DNA of 5,450 nt from an uncultured Alphaproteobacteria bacterium (GTDB lineage Bacteria; Pseudomonadota; Alphaproteobacteria; Minwuiales; Minwuiaceae), in assembly GCA_913064755.1 (NCBI GenBank), contig CAJYBQ010000266.1:1-5450 (forward strand). The letters are read 5' to 3'. The notes beneath the pieces were generated by a model that did no database searches, was not told the origin of the DNA, and saw only the letters and a program-made list of their open reading frames with translations. The position numbers and the translations under genes were made by a program. Of this stretch, positions 1 through 5,450 are shown one piece after another; the first letter of the stretch is position 1, and each line of letters opens with the position of its first letter.

Positions 1-1051
1 TGGGCAGGAACAACGTCACGATCACGAAGATCGCGCCGAGCACGAAGATCCAGACCTCGGGGAACCAGCCCGTCAGCAACGTCTTGGCGCCATTCACCAG
101 GCTCGCCCCGCTCACGGCGCCCAGCCGCAGGCCGCGGCCTCCCACGGCGACCCCGATGACGATCGCGATCGCGTTGGCCGGGCTGAATTCGCCGGGGTTT
201 ATGATGCCGACCTGCGGCACGTACAGCGCCCCCGCCACGCCGGCCATGCAGGCCGACAGGGTGAAGACCGCCAGCTTGTAGCGATCAACCCGGTAGCCCA
301 GGAAGCGGGTACGGGATTCGGCGTCGCGGATTGCCGCGATGACCTTGCCGTACTTGGACCGGGTCACTGCCTTGCAGATCAGGAAACCGAGCGCCAGCGC
401 CACCGCCGAGGCGACCAGCAAGCCGATGCGGGTGCCATCGTTCTGCAGGTCGAACCCCAGCAGGTCCTTGAAATCCGTCAGGCCGTTGTTGCCACCGAAG
501 CCCATGTTGTTGCGGAAGAACGCCAGCATCAGGGCATAGGTCATGGCCTGGGTGATGATCGACAGGTAGACGCCGGTGACCCGGCTGCGGAAGGCGAACC
601 AGCCGAAGATGAAGGCCAGCAGACCGGGCACGAACACGATCATGATCGCGGCAAACCAGAACATGTCGAAGCCGTACCAGTACCAGGGCAGTTCGGCGTA
701 GTTCAGGAAGACCATGAAGTCGGGCAGTTCCGGGTTGCCGTAGACGCCCCGGTCGCCGATCTGGCGCATCAGGTACATGCCCATGGCATAGCCACCCAGG
801 GCGAAGAACGCTCCGTGCCCCAGGCTGAGGATGCCGCAGAAACCCCAGATCAGGTCCACCGAAAGCGCCAGCAGTGCATAGGTCAGGTACTTGCCGACCA
901 GGCTGACCATGTAGGTCGGTGCATGCAGTGCATGATCGGCCGGCAGGACCAGGTTGGACAGGGCAAGGAGCAGGATCAGCCCGAACAGGATGCCCAGGAA
1001 GATCATGCCCCCCCGGTCGAAGGCGCGGAAGATGAGGCCCTGCATGATCAT
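1..1051 (-). CDS. urtC: Urea ABC transporter permease UrtC (3' end cut off by the window)
   Basis: UrtC is one of the two inner-membrane permeases of the UrtABCDE urea importer and belongs to the LivM-like branched-chain amino acid permease family. Translating the minus strand from the ATG at 1051 gives 350 uninterrupted codons up to the window edge. The reading matches UrtC throughout: LSLGHGAFFALGGY at residues 76-88, VTGVYLSIITQAM at 158-170, a cytoplasmic EAA-like loop KVIAAIRDAESRTRFLGY at 236-253, ALYVPQVGIINPGEFSPAN at 275-293 and AVGGRG at 302-307. About eight to ten hydrophobic segments are visible. It ends at VTLFLP, close to the family's usual C-terminus, so probably only some 10-40 residues are missing. 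The start codon overlaps the urtB stop (ATGA), implying translational coupling; a second in-frame ATG at 1045 is possible. The segment around 294-316 departs from the usual family sequence (see findings). urtD and urtE are expected beyond position 1. Confidence 0.94.
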   Translation of the reverse strand, partial: MIMQGLIFRAFDRGGMIFLGILFGLILLLALSNLVLPADHALHAPTYMVSLVGKYLTYALLALSVDLIWGFCGILSLGHGAFFALGGYAMGMYLMRQIGDRGVYGNPELPDFMVFLNYAELPWYWYGFDMFWFAAIMIVFVPGLLAFIFGWFAFRSRVTGVYLSIITQAMTYALMLAFFRNNMGFGGNNGLTDFKDLLGFDLQNDGTRIGLLVASAVALALGFLICKAVTRSKYGKVIAAIRDAESRTRFLGYRVDRYKLAVFTLSACMAGVAGALYVPQVGIINPGEFSPANAIAIVIGVAVGGRGLRLGAVSGASLVNGAKTLLTGWFPEVWIFVLGAIFVIVTLFLP

Positions 1052-2655
1052 GACTCCACCGCCCGGCCCTTCAGCGCGAACAGGCCCCGTGGACGTTTCT
1101 GGATGAACAGGATGATCGCGACGAGCACCAGGATCTTGCCCAGCACCGCCCCCGCGTAGGGTTCGAGGAACTTGTTGGCGATGCCGAGGCTGAACGCCCC
1201 CACCAGAGTGCCCCAGAGGTTCCCGACGCCGCCGAACACGACGACCATGAAACTGTCGATGATGTAGGACTGGCCCAGGTTGGGACTGACGTTGTCGATC
1301 TGGCTGAGGGCCACTCCCGCCATGCCGGCGATGCCGGAACCGAGACCGAACGTCAGGGCGTCCACGCGGTCCGTGCGGATGCCCATGGCACCCGCCATGC
1401 GACGGTTCTGGGTGACGGCGCGCATCTGCAGGCCCAGCGGCGTGCGCTTCAGCACCAGCATCAGCATGGCCAGCACCACCAGCGCGAAGACAATGATCCA
1501 GATGCGGTTGTAGGTCAGGGTCATGGCCCCGATCTCCATCGCGCCGGACATGAAATCAGGGTTGCCGACTTCCTTGTTCGTGGGGCCGAAGATGGTCCGC
1601 ACAAGCTGCTGGATGATCAGGCTGACACCCCAGGTGGCCAGCAGGGTTTCCAGCGCCCGGCCATAGAGATAGCGGATCACCGTGCGCTCGATCAGCACAC
1701 CGATGCTGCCGGACACCAGGAACGCCAGGGGCACCGCGATGGCCAGCGAGAATTCGAACATGCCCGGCGCGTTCTGGCGAATGACTTCCTGCACCACGTA
1801 GGTCGTGTAGGCACCCAGCATCACCATCTCGCCATGGGCCATGTTGATGACCCCCATGACACCGAACGTGATCGCCAGGCCGATCGCCGCCATCAAGAGG
1901 ACGGAACCGAGGCTGATGCCGTAGTAGATGTTCTGCGCGGTCGCCCAGAGGGCAAGTTCCGCCTCGATGGCGTCGACGCCTTCCACCGCCGCCGCCAGCA
2001 CCGGTGCCGGGGTAGTCGCGGGCAAGGCCTTCAACAGGCCCAGCGCATCGCGCCCACCGCGTTCGCTCAAGGACACGATGGCCGCGATCTTGACGTCATC
2101 GCCGGCGTCCGACAGCAGGATGGAAGCAGCCTGCGCCTCCTCCATCGCCGTGCGGATCGCCGGATCCTTCTCCGCCGCGATGGCCAGCCCCAGGGCTTCG
2201 ATCGCCACGGGATCGGGGCTCTTGAACAGCGCCTGTGCCGCGGCTGCCCGGACATCCCGGTCCGGCGACAGCAGGGTCAGGCCGCCCAGGGCACCGCGCA
2301 GGGCGCGGCGCATGTTGTTGTTGATGCCGATGCGCTTCGCCTTGCGCTTGCCGACGTTGCCCAGCGCCTCGCCGGACAGCGGGTCAAGCAGGTCCAGGCC
2401 CTTGTCGGCCTTGCTGGCGATGACGACCTTGCCATCGGACTTGCGGTAATAGAGGTCACCGTCGGAAAGCGCCTGCAGCGGCCGGACCGCGCGCGGGTCT
2501 CCGGTGGCGGCAATGGTGGCGACCGTCTGCTCCATCGCGGCGTAGTCGCGGGTGTTGAGCTGTTCGATAAGCCCCGGGAGATCGTCAGGGTCCGCTGCAA
2601 GAGCCGGCAGGCCGCAGCAGACTGCAATCATCAGGGCGAGGATGCGGGCAATCAT
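1048..2655 (-). CDS. urtB: Urea ABC transporter permease UrtB with N-terminal periplasmic domain
   Basis: UrtB pairs with UrtC to form the membrane channel of the urea importer. The 535-residue product has a signal peptide (residues 1-20, ending PALA before ADPDD). An extracytoplasmic, Ala-rich helical region follows (about 22-235) with HEAT-like repeats such as DRDVRAAAAQALFKSPDP at 132-149 and DDVKIAAIVSL at 186-196. A LivH-like permease domain begins near 240. Its hallmarks are INMAHGEMVMLGAY at 270-283, an EAA-like loop RAVTQNRRMAGAMGI at 412-426 and VVFGGVGNLWGTLVGA at 472-487. The length of 520-560 and the extra N-terminal domain are normal for proteobacterial UrtB; LivH itself is only about 300 residues. 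The ATG at 2655 directly precedes the signal peptide. I saw no in-frame ATG, GTG or TTG in roughly the 100 bases before it, and only a weak Shine-Dalgarno (GCGAG, 10 bases upstream). The gene follows urtA after 208 bases and overlaps urtC by 4. Confidence 0.97.
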   Translation of the reverse strand: MIARILALMIAVCCGLPALAADPDDLPGLIEQLNTRDYAAMEQTVATIAATGDPRAVRPLQALSDGDLYYRKSDGKVVIASKADKGLDLLDPLSGEALGNVGKRKAKRIGINNNMRRALRGALGGLTLLSPDRDVRAAAAQALFKSPDPVAIEALGLAIAAEKDPAIRTAMEEAQAASILLSDAGDDVKIAAIVSLSERGGRDALGLLKALPATTPAPVLAAAVEGVDAIEAELALWATAQNIYYGISLGSVLLMAAIGLAITFGVMGVINMAHGEMVMLGAYTTYVVQEVIRQNAPGMFEFSLAIAVPLAFLVSGSIGVLIERTVIRYLYGRALETLLATWGVSLIIQQLVRTIFGPTNKEVGNPDFMSGAMEIGAMTLTYNRIWIIVFALVVLAMLMLVLKRTPLGLQMRAVTQNRRMAGAMGIRTDRVDALTFGLGSGIAGMAGVALSQIDNVSPNLGQSYIIDSFMVVVFGGVGNLWGTLVGAFSLGIANKFLEPYAGAVLGKILVLVAIILFIQKRPRGLFALKGRAVES

Positions 2656-2783
2656 GCGCCGGTCTCGCTTGTTGGCAGAATGGTGATCAGGAACGGGCGC
2701 GGACTGGATGGGCTGAACTGGGGGTTCGCCGCGCGGTGATCGAATATCGGTATCCGTGTCTGCAGTTCTTCGCGGGAAGGTCG

Positions 2784-2826
2784 GGGTGGTGGCCTTCGTT
2801 TCGGCAGAAACCGACTGCCACCACCC
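2784..2826 (-). promoter_or_regulatory. Intercistronic stem-loop between urtA and urtB
   Basis: Arms GCCACCACCC (2817-2826) and GGGTGGTGGC (2784-2793) form a perfect 10-bp stem. The 23-base interior holds a second 5-bp stem, GTTTC (2798-2802) with GAAAC (2807-2811), closing a 4-base loop. The whole unit therefore folds as one long hairpin with a small internal loop. It begins 37 bases after the urtA stop. No run of T follows on the transcribed strand, so it does not look like a classical intrinsic terminator. By analogy with other binding-protein operons, I infer that it protects the 3' end of urtA mRNA or causes partial termination, so that more UrtA than UrtB/UrtC is made. The structure is seen directly; the role is inference. 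Confidence 0.7.
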
Positions 2827-2863
2827 TGTCCATCGTCACGTCATCCGGATCGGCTTTCGCCAA

Positions 2864-4135
2864 TCAGTACTTCGGCGTCTCGCAACCGCCACAGACCCAC
2901 GGGTAGGTCCAGTCAGCCGTCAGCTTGGCGCTCTCGGGAATGAAGTCGGACCAGGCGTCGCCCTTGACGACACCATCGGTCGACCAGACCGTCTGCAGCT
3001 GACCATCGTCCTGGATCTCGCCGATCACGACCGGCTTGGACAGGTGATGGTTGGTGTTCATGACCGCGGTACCGCCGGTCAGGTTCGGAACCGTCTGGCC
3101 GTACATGGCCTGGCGCACCGCATCCACATCGGTGGTGCCGGCCTGCTGGACAGCCTGCACCCACATCTTGAAGCCGATGTAATGCGCTTCCATCGGATCG
3201 TTGGTGACACGGTCCTCGTTGCCGATGAATGCATGCCACTTCGCGATGAACGCATCGTTCTCGGGCGTGTCGATGCTCATGAAGTAGTTCCAGGCGGCCA
3301 GGTGACCGACCAGCGGGCCGGTGTCGATGCCGGCAAGTTCTTCCTCACCAACCGAGAAGGCCACGACCGGAATATCCTCGGCCTTGATGCCCTGGTTGCC
3401 GAGTTCCTTGTAGAACGGGACATTGGCGTCGCCGTTGATGGTGGAGACAACGGCGGTCTTCTTGCCCGCGGAACCGAACGTCTTGATGTCGGCCACGATG
3501 GTCTGCCAGTCGGCATGACCGAACGGCGTGTAGTTGATCATGATGTCCTCGGCCGGAACGCCCTTGGCCTTCAGGTAGGATTCCAGGATCTTGTTGGTGG
3601 TACGCGGGTACACGTAATCGGTACCGGCCAGCACCCAGCGCTTCACGCCTTCGGTCTTCATCAGGTAATCCACTGCCGGGATCGCCTGCTGGTTCGGGGC
3701 AGCGCCGGTGTAGAACACGTTGCGGCTGCTTTCCTCGCCTTCGTACTGCACGGGGTAGAACAGCATGCTGTTCAGTTCCTCGAACACCGGCAGCACGGAT
3801 TTGCGCGACACGCTGGTCCAGCAACCGAAGACGACCGAAGTTCCGTTGACCTCGATCAGTTCACGCGCCTTCTCGGCGAACAGCGGCCAGTTGGAGGCCG
3901 GATCGACAACCACGGCCTCGAGCTGCTTGCCGAGCAATCCGCCCTTCTTGTTCTGATCATCGATCAGCATCAGCATGACGTCTTTCAGCGTCGTCTCGCT
4001 GATCGCCATCGTGCCTGACAGGGAATGCAGGATACCGACCTTGATCGTATCCGCTGCCTGCGCCGCGCCGGCCATCAGACCAACGGCCAGCGCACTTGTT
4101 GCTGCCAGGGCTTTCACCCTCCCAAATCCAAACAT
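2864..4135 (-). CDS. urtA: Periplasmic urea-binding protein UrtA
   Basis: UrtA is the substrate-binding subunit that captures urea in the periplasm and delivers it to UrtB/UrtC. The product is 423 residues. The signal peptide has a basic n-region, a hydrophobic Ala/Leu/Val core and cleavage after AQA (residues 25-27). The mature protein is a type I periplasmic binding fold beginning ADTIKVGILHSLSGTMAISE. UrtA-type segments include VVFGCWTSVSRKSVLPVFEE at 101-120, LFYPVQYEGEESSRNVFYTG at 125-144, TNDPMEAHYIGFKMW at 311-325 and the C-terminal PWVCGGCETPKY. The length and C-terminus match the family. The related amide-binding FmdD is a less likely alternative, since urtB and urtC follow directly. 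I chose the ATG at 4135 because it begins the signal peptide and has a perfect Shine-Dalgarno upstream. A TTG at 4186 would add 17 atypical residues and falls inside the putative -12 promoter element, so it is rejected. First gene of the operon. Confidence 0.97.
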   Translation of the reverse strand: MFGFGRVKALAATSALAVGLMAGAAQAADTIKVGILHSLSGTMAISETTLKDVMLMLIDDQNKKGGLLGKQLEAVVVDPASNWPLFAEKARELIEVNGTSVVFGCWTSVSRKSVLPVFEELNSMLFYPVQYEGEESSRNVFYTGAAPNQQAIPAVDYLMKTEGVKRWVLAGTDYVYPRTTNKILESYLKAKGVPAEDIMINYTPFGHADWQTIVADIKTFGSAGKKTAVVSTINGDANVPFYKELGNQGIKAEDIPVVAFSVGEEELAGIDTGPLVGHLAAWNYFMSIDTPENDAFIAKWHAFIGNEDRVTNDPMEAHYIGFKMWVQAVQQAGTTDVDAVRQAMYGQTVPNLTGGTAVMNTNHHLSKPVVIGEIQDDGQLQTVWSTDGVVKGDAWSDFIPESAKLTADWTYPWVCGGCETPKY

Positions 4136-4145
4136 TGTCGTACCC

Positions 4146-4152
4146 ACCTCCT
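4146..4152 (-). promoter_or_regulatory. Strong ribosome binding site of urtA
   Basis: AGGAGGT on the minus strand matches the anti-Shine-Dalgarno perfectly and lies 10 bases before the ATG at 4135. It decides the urtA start in favour of 4135 over the upstream TTG at 4186. It is far stronger than the site before urtB, which fits high production of the binding protein. Confidence 0.9.
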
Positions 4153-4181
4153 GTAAACGACCGTATTGACCGGTTTCCATT

Positions 4182-4198
4182 TCCAAGAGACGTGCCAG
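4182..4198 (-). promoter_or_regulatory. Putative sigma-54 (RpoN) promoter of the urt operon
   Basis: The minus strand reads CTGGCACG-TCTC-TTGGA. The published sigma-54 consensus is YTGGCACG-N4-TTGCW. The whole -24 half is perfect, the spacing is exact, and the -12 half differs only in TTGG for TTGC. Transcription would begin near 4171, giving a leader of about 35 bases containing the AGGAGGT site. NtrC-like dyads lie upstream, as expected for an enhancer-dependent nitrogen promoter. The changed C of the -12 GC pair may weaken the promoter. The sequence match is seen; its use is inferred. Confidence 0.75.
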
Positions 4199-4245
4199 TG
4201 CACAAGATTTCAGCGATTTAGTTTTTTATGCAACAATTACAGTCA

Positions 4246-4273
4246 GTTGCGTCACCGCTCCGGATTCCGCAAC
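4246..4273. repeat. Inverted repeat GTTGCG-N16-CGCAAC in the urtA upstream region
   Basis: Perfect 6-bp arms sit at 4246-4251 and 4268-4273. A third copy of the core, GCAAC, lies at 4230-4234 and can pair instead with GTTGC at 4246-4250. The repeat lies between the putative sigma-54 promoter and the NtrC-like site, where a second regulator or an architectural protein could bind. I recognise no known operator, and short arms like these can arise by chance. Confidence 0.3.
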
Positions 4274-4314
4274 AGACACGCAAGCCCGATCCGCAGGCAC
4301 ATGGAATTGGCATA

Positions 4315-4331
4315 TGCACAAAAAACATGCA
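4315..4331. promoter_or_regulatory. Putative NtrC binding site (upstream activator)
   Basis: TGCACAAAAAACATGCA fits the enterobacterial NtrC dyad TGCACC-N5-GGTGCA in spacing (TGCA-N9-TGCA) and in most conserved positions. The symmetry extends outwards to ATATGCA / TGCATAT (4312-4334). Its centre is about 150 bp upstream of the predicted start site, a normal enhancer distance for sigma-54 promoters. It implies activation of urt under nitrogen limitation. The match is seen; NtrC binding is inferred. Confidence 0.65.
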
Positions 4332-4364
4332 TATATCATCATGCCCTATTTTTGATCAGATTTT

Positions 4365-4381
4365 TGCGACTGGTGGCTGCA
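4365..4381. promoter_or_regulatory. Weak second NtrC-like half-site pair
   Basis: TGCGACTGGTGGCTGCA matches the NtrC dyad at 5 of 6 positions in the right half and 4 of 6 in the left. Its centre is 50 bp, close to five helical turns, from that of the stronger site at 4315-4331. Together they could form a cooperative enhancer. It is degenerate enough to be chance. Confidence 0.3.
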
Positions 4382-4518
4382 GCGAGATGTTCAGCATCCT
4401 GAATCGGGCAGTTGATGCACGTGGATTCCCGCTCAGGCGGTGATCCGGGAAAACGTGCACGACAGGTGGGCGGCAGGCAAGAGTGTGAATGCGGGCCGAC
4501 ACCATGTGGCCATCCGGA

Positions 4519-5450
4519 TCAGGAAGGGGCGGCAGGGGCCGACGCAGGCTCGGCCCGAGTAGCAGGCGTGGTGGAGACCTTTGGCGCGATCTCGATGTCG
4601 GCACGCGCCAACATGGCTGTCAGGGTCTCGAAGCGTTCGACCTTTTCCTGCTTGCCGGCAATCCCGGCAAAGAACGACGACCGGAAATCGGGATTGAGCA
4701 ACAGCTTGCGGACCAGGTTTCGCGCATCGTCCTCCGCCTTGCCGGTCGTGAAGTAGCCCTCCAGCACCATCTTCAGCAGCCCGATGCACTTGTCGGCGAC
4801 GCTGTTGTTGCCGGAAAGCAGGCGCTTGAACAACTTGCGCTTCTGCACCAGGCGACAGCACTGTTCATCCAGCCGCTCCGACACGTGCCGTTGATGCATG
4901 TCCTGCAGACCGCTGGCCAGCACGGCCTTCTGAATCGTTGCCAGGCGCTTCATGCGCTCCGGCACGGGCGCATCACCTTCCGTGAAGAACATCTCGGCCT
5001 GCGCCGAGGTCAGGATCGGCACCAGGAACTCGGCCAGCTTCCGCTTGTTGGCCCTGCCGTGGATATAGGGCTCCAGTTCGATCAGCCGCATGGCCCGGAC
5101 GTCCGGTTCCTCCGCCCCCCTCAGATACTCGGCCACAGCTTCCGGATGCAGCCAGCGTGCACCTCGGCTGCTGGCGGACTCGTTCATGCGTGCGCCGCCG
5201 ATCCAAGAACCATCTTCGCGTTTCAGCGTCGCCGTCAGTTCGTGAACCGCCTTTGCCTCGGCCTGGATATTGCCGTCCACCAGCTTGCGCGAGCTGCGAA
5301 ATGCCTCGACCAGGTGCTGTTCCAGCGACTGGCGGGTATGGGGCATCTTGCCCGCCGCGATCAGCCGGTTGACCGTATGCGCCTCGGGCGCGGCAACCGG
5401 GTCGTCGGCGGGCAGACGGCCATGCACCAGCATCGCCGTCGCCGCCAGTT
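4519..5450 (-). CDS. Protein of unknown function, helical and soluble (5' end probably outside the window)
   Basis: I do not recognise this family. The frame is open from the stop (TGA, 4521-4519) to the window edge. An ATG at 5433 would give 304 residues, but the upstream codons stay open and no Shine-Dalgarno precedes it, so the gene probably starts beyond 5450. Counting from that ATG, the protein is rich in charged, predicted-helical segments: SLEQHLVEAFRSSRKLV at 36-52, ANKRKLAEFLVPIL at 128-141, RLVQKRKLFKRLLSG at 194-208 and CIGLLKMVLEGYF at 216-228. It ends in a low-complexity Ala/Pro/Thr tail (about 284-304). I see no signal peptide, membrane segment, nucleotide-binding loop or catalytic motif. 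Cys-Cys at 192-193 is not in a metal-site pattern. Codon use is GC-rich like the urt genes, so nothing suggests recent transfer. The 383-base gap and separate promoter argue against co-transcription with urt. Confidence 0.75.
   Translation of the reverse strand, partial: LAATAMLVHGRLPADDPVAAPEAHTVNRLIAAGKMPHTRQSLEQHLVEAFRSSRKLVDGNIQAEAKAVHELTATLKREDGSWIGGARMNESASSRGARWLHPEAVAEYLRGAEEPDVRAMRLIELEPYIHGRANKRKLAEFLVPILTSAQAEMFFTEGDAPVPERMKRLATIQKAVLASGLQDMHQRHVSERLDEQCCRLVQKRKLFKRLLSGNNSVADKCIGLLKMVLEGYFTTGKAEDDARNLVRKLLLNPDFRSSFFAGIAGKQEKVERFETLTAMLARADIEIAPKVSTTPATRAEPASAPAAPS

Larger units (their letters stand above)
4136..4518. other. Intergenic regulatory region upstream of urtA
   Basis: This is a 383-base stretch with no credible gene; the short ORFs here have no plausible start context or recognisable product. 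GC content drops sharply in two blocks (12 of 40 bases at 4201-4240, 16 of 50 at 4311-4360), as is usual for a promoter and enhancer region. The part nearest urtA holds the ribosome binding site, promoter and dyads listed separately. Positions 4382-4518, just after the upstream gene, contain only minor symmetries: TTCAG-N4-CTGAA at 4390-4403, the palindrome CGTGCACG at 4454-4461 and CCGC-N4-GCGG at 4429-4440. None is followed by a T-run on the minus strand, so I see no convincing terminator for the upstream gene. Confidence 0.7.

Noticed and set aside
1834..2739. A 301-codon open frame on the plus strand opposite the N-terminal half of urtB
   Set aside because: It is antisense to UrtB, its composition is biased (Arg, Asp, Gln, Gly) and it contains no domain; it is a shadow of high-GC coding DNA.
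2756..4018. A 420-codon open frame on the plus strand opposite urtA
   Set aside because: It lies entirely antisense to a well-recognised UrtA apart from a short tail. Its His/Arg/Asp-rich product resembles no family, as expected when strong G/C third-position bias keeps an antisense frame open.
4136..4186. A longer UrtA starting at TTG 4186
   Set aside because: It adds 17 residues before a perfect signal peptide, bypasses the AGGAGGT site, and its TTG coincides with the putative -12 promoter element, so it would lie upstream of the transcript start.
4166..4443. Small plus-strand ORFs of 71-78 codons in the intergenic region
   Set aside because: They have no convincing ribosome binding site and no recognisable product, they overlap each other in different frames, and they cover the AT-rich regulatory region.
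4454..4461. Palindrome CGTGCACG as a further NtrC or other operator
   Set aside because: It is only 8 bp, has no partner half at the NtrC spacing, and is expected by chance in GC-rich DNA.
4441..4521. Inverted repeat TGATCCGG / CCGGATCA overlapping the stop of the upstream gene
   Set aside because: The arms are 8 bp but 65 bases apart, with no T-run following, so it is neither a plausible terminator nor a recognised operator.

Overview
The window carries the promoter-proximal part of a urea ABC transporter operon, urtA-urtB-urtC, read right to left on the minus strand. It also holds the operon's regulatory region and the 3' part of an unrecognised gene upstream on the same strand. The coding DNA is GC-rich with strong G/C third-position bias, which is why long spurious antisense ORFs lie opposite urtA and urtB. 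The gene order, the long HEAT-like N-terminus of UrtB, the UrtA signal peptide and a sigma-54 type promoter point to a Gram-negative proteobacterium. An alphaproteobacterium is my best guess, but that is inference only.

Layout from right to left, which is the direction of transcription. Positions 5450-4519 hold the C-terminal part of a soluble, mainly helical, charged protein with an Ala/Pro-rich tail. I do not recognise its family, and its 5' end lies outside the window. Positions 4518-4136 are a 383-base intergenic region with AT-rich stretches of about 30% GC. It contains a good NtrC-type dyad at 4315-4331, a weaker possible one at 4365-4381, an inverted repeat at 4246-4273, a near-consensus -24/-12 (sigma-54) promoter at 4198-4182 and a perfect AGGAGGT ribosome binding site at 4152-4146. 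Next come urtA (4135-2864, periplasmic urea-binding protein), a 208-base gap with a strong two-part stem-loop (2784-2826), urtB (2655-1048, permease with an N-terminal periplasmic domain), and urtC (1051 to the window edge, second permease, missing its last residues). urtB and urtC overlap by ATGA.

UrtA captures urea in the periplasm and delivers it to the UrtB/UrtC membrane channel. The ATPases UrtD and UrtE, expected just beyond position 1, would power import. The promoter elements suggest the operon is switched on by NtrC and RpoN under nitrogen limitation, with urea used as a nitrogen source. The intercistronic hairpin may keep the binding protein more abundant than the permeases.

I found no mobile element, CRISPR array, tRNA or rRNA. 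This is mostly a well-known system. The least explained items are the upstream orphan protein, the urtA-urtB hairpin and an unusual conserved loop in UrtC.
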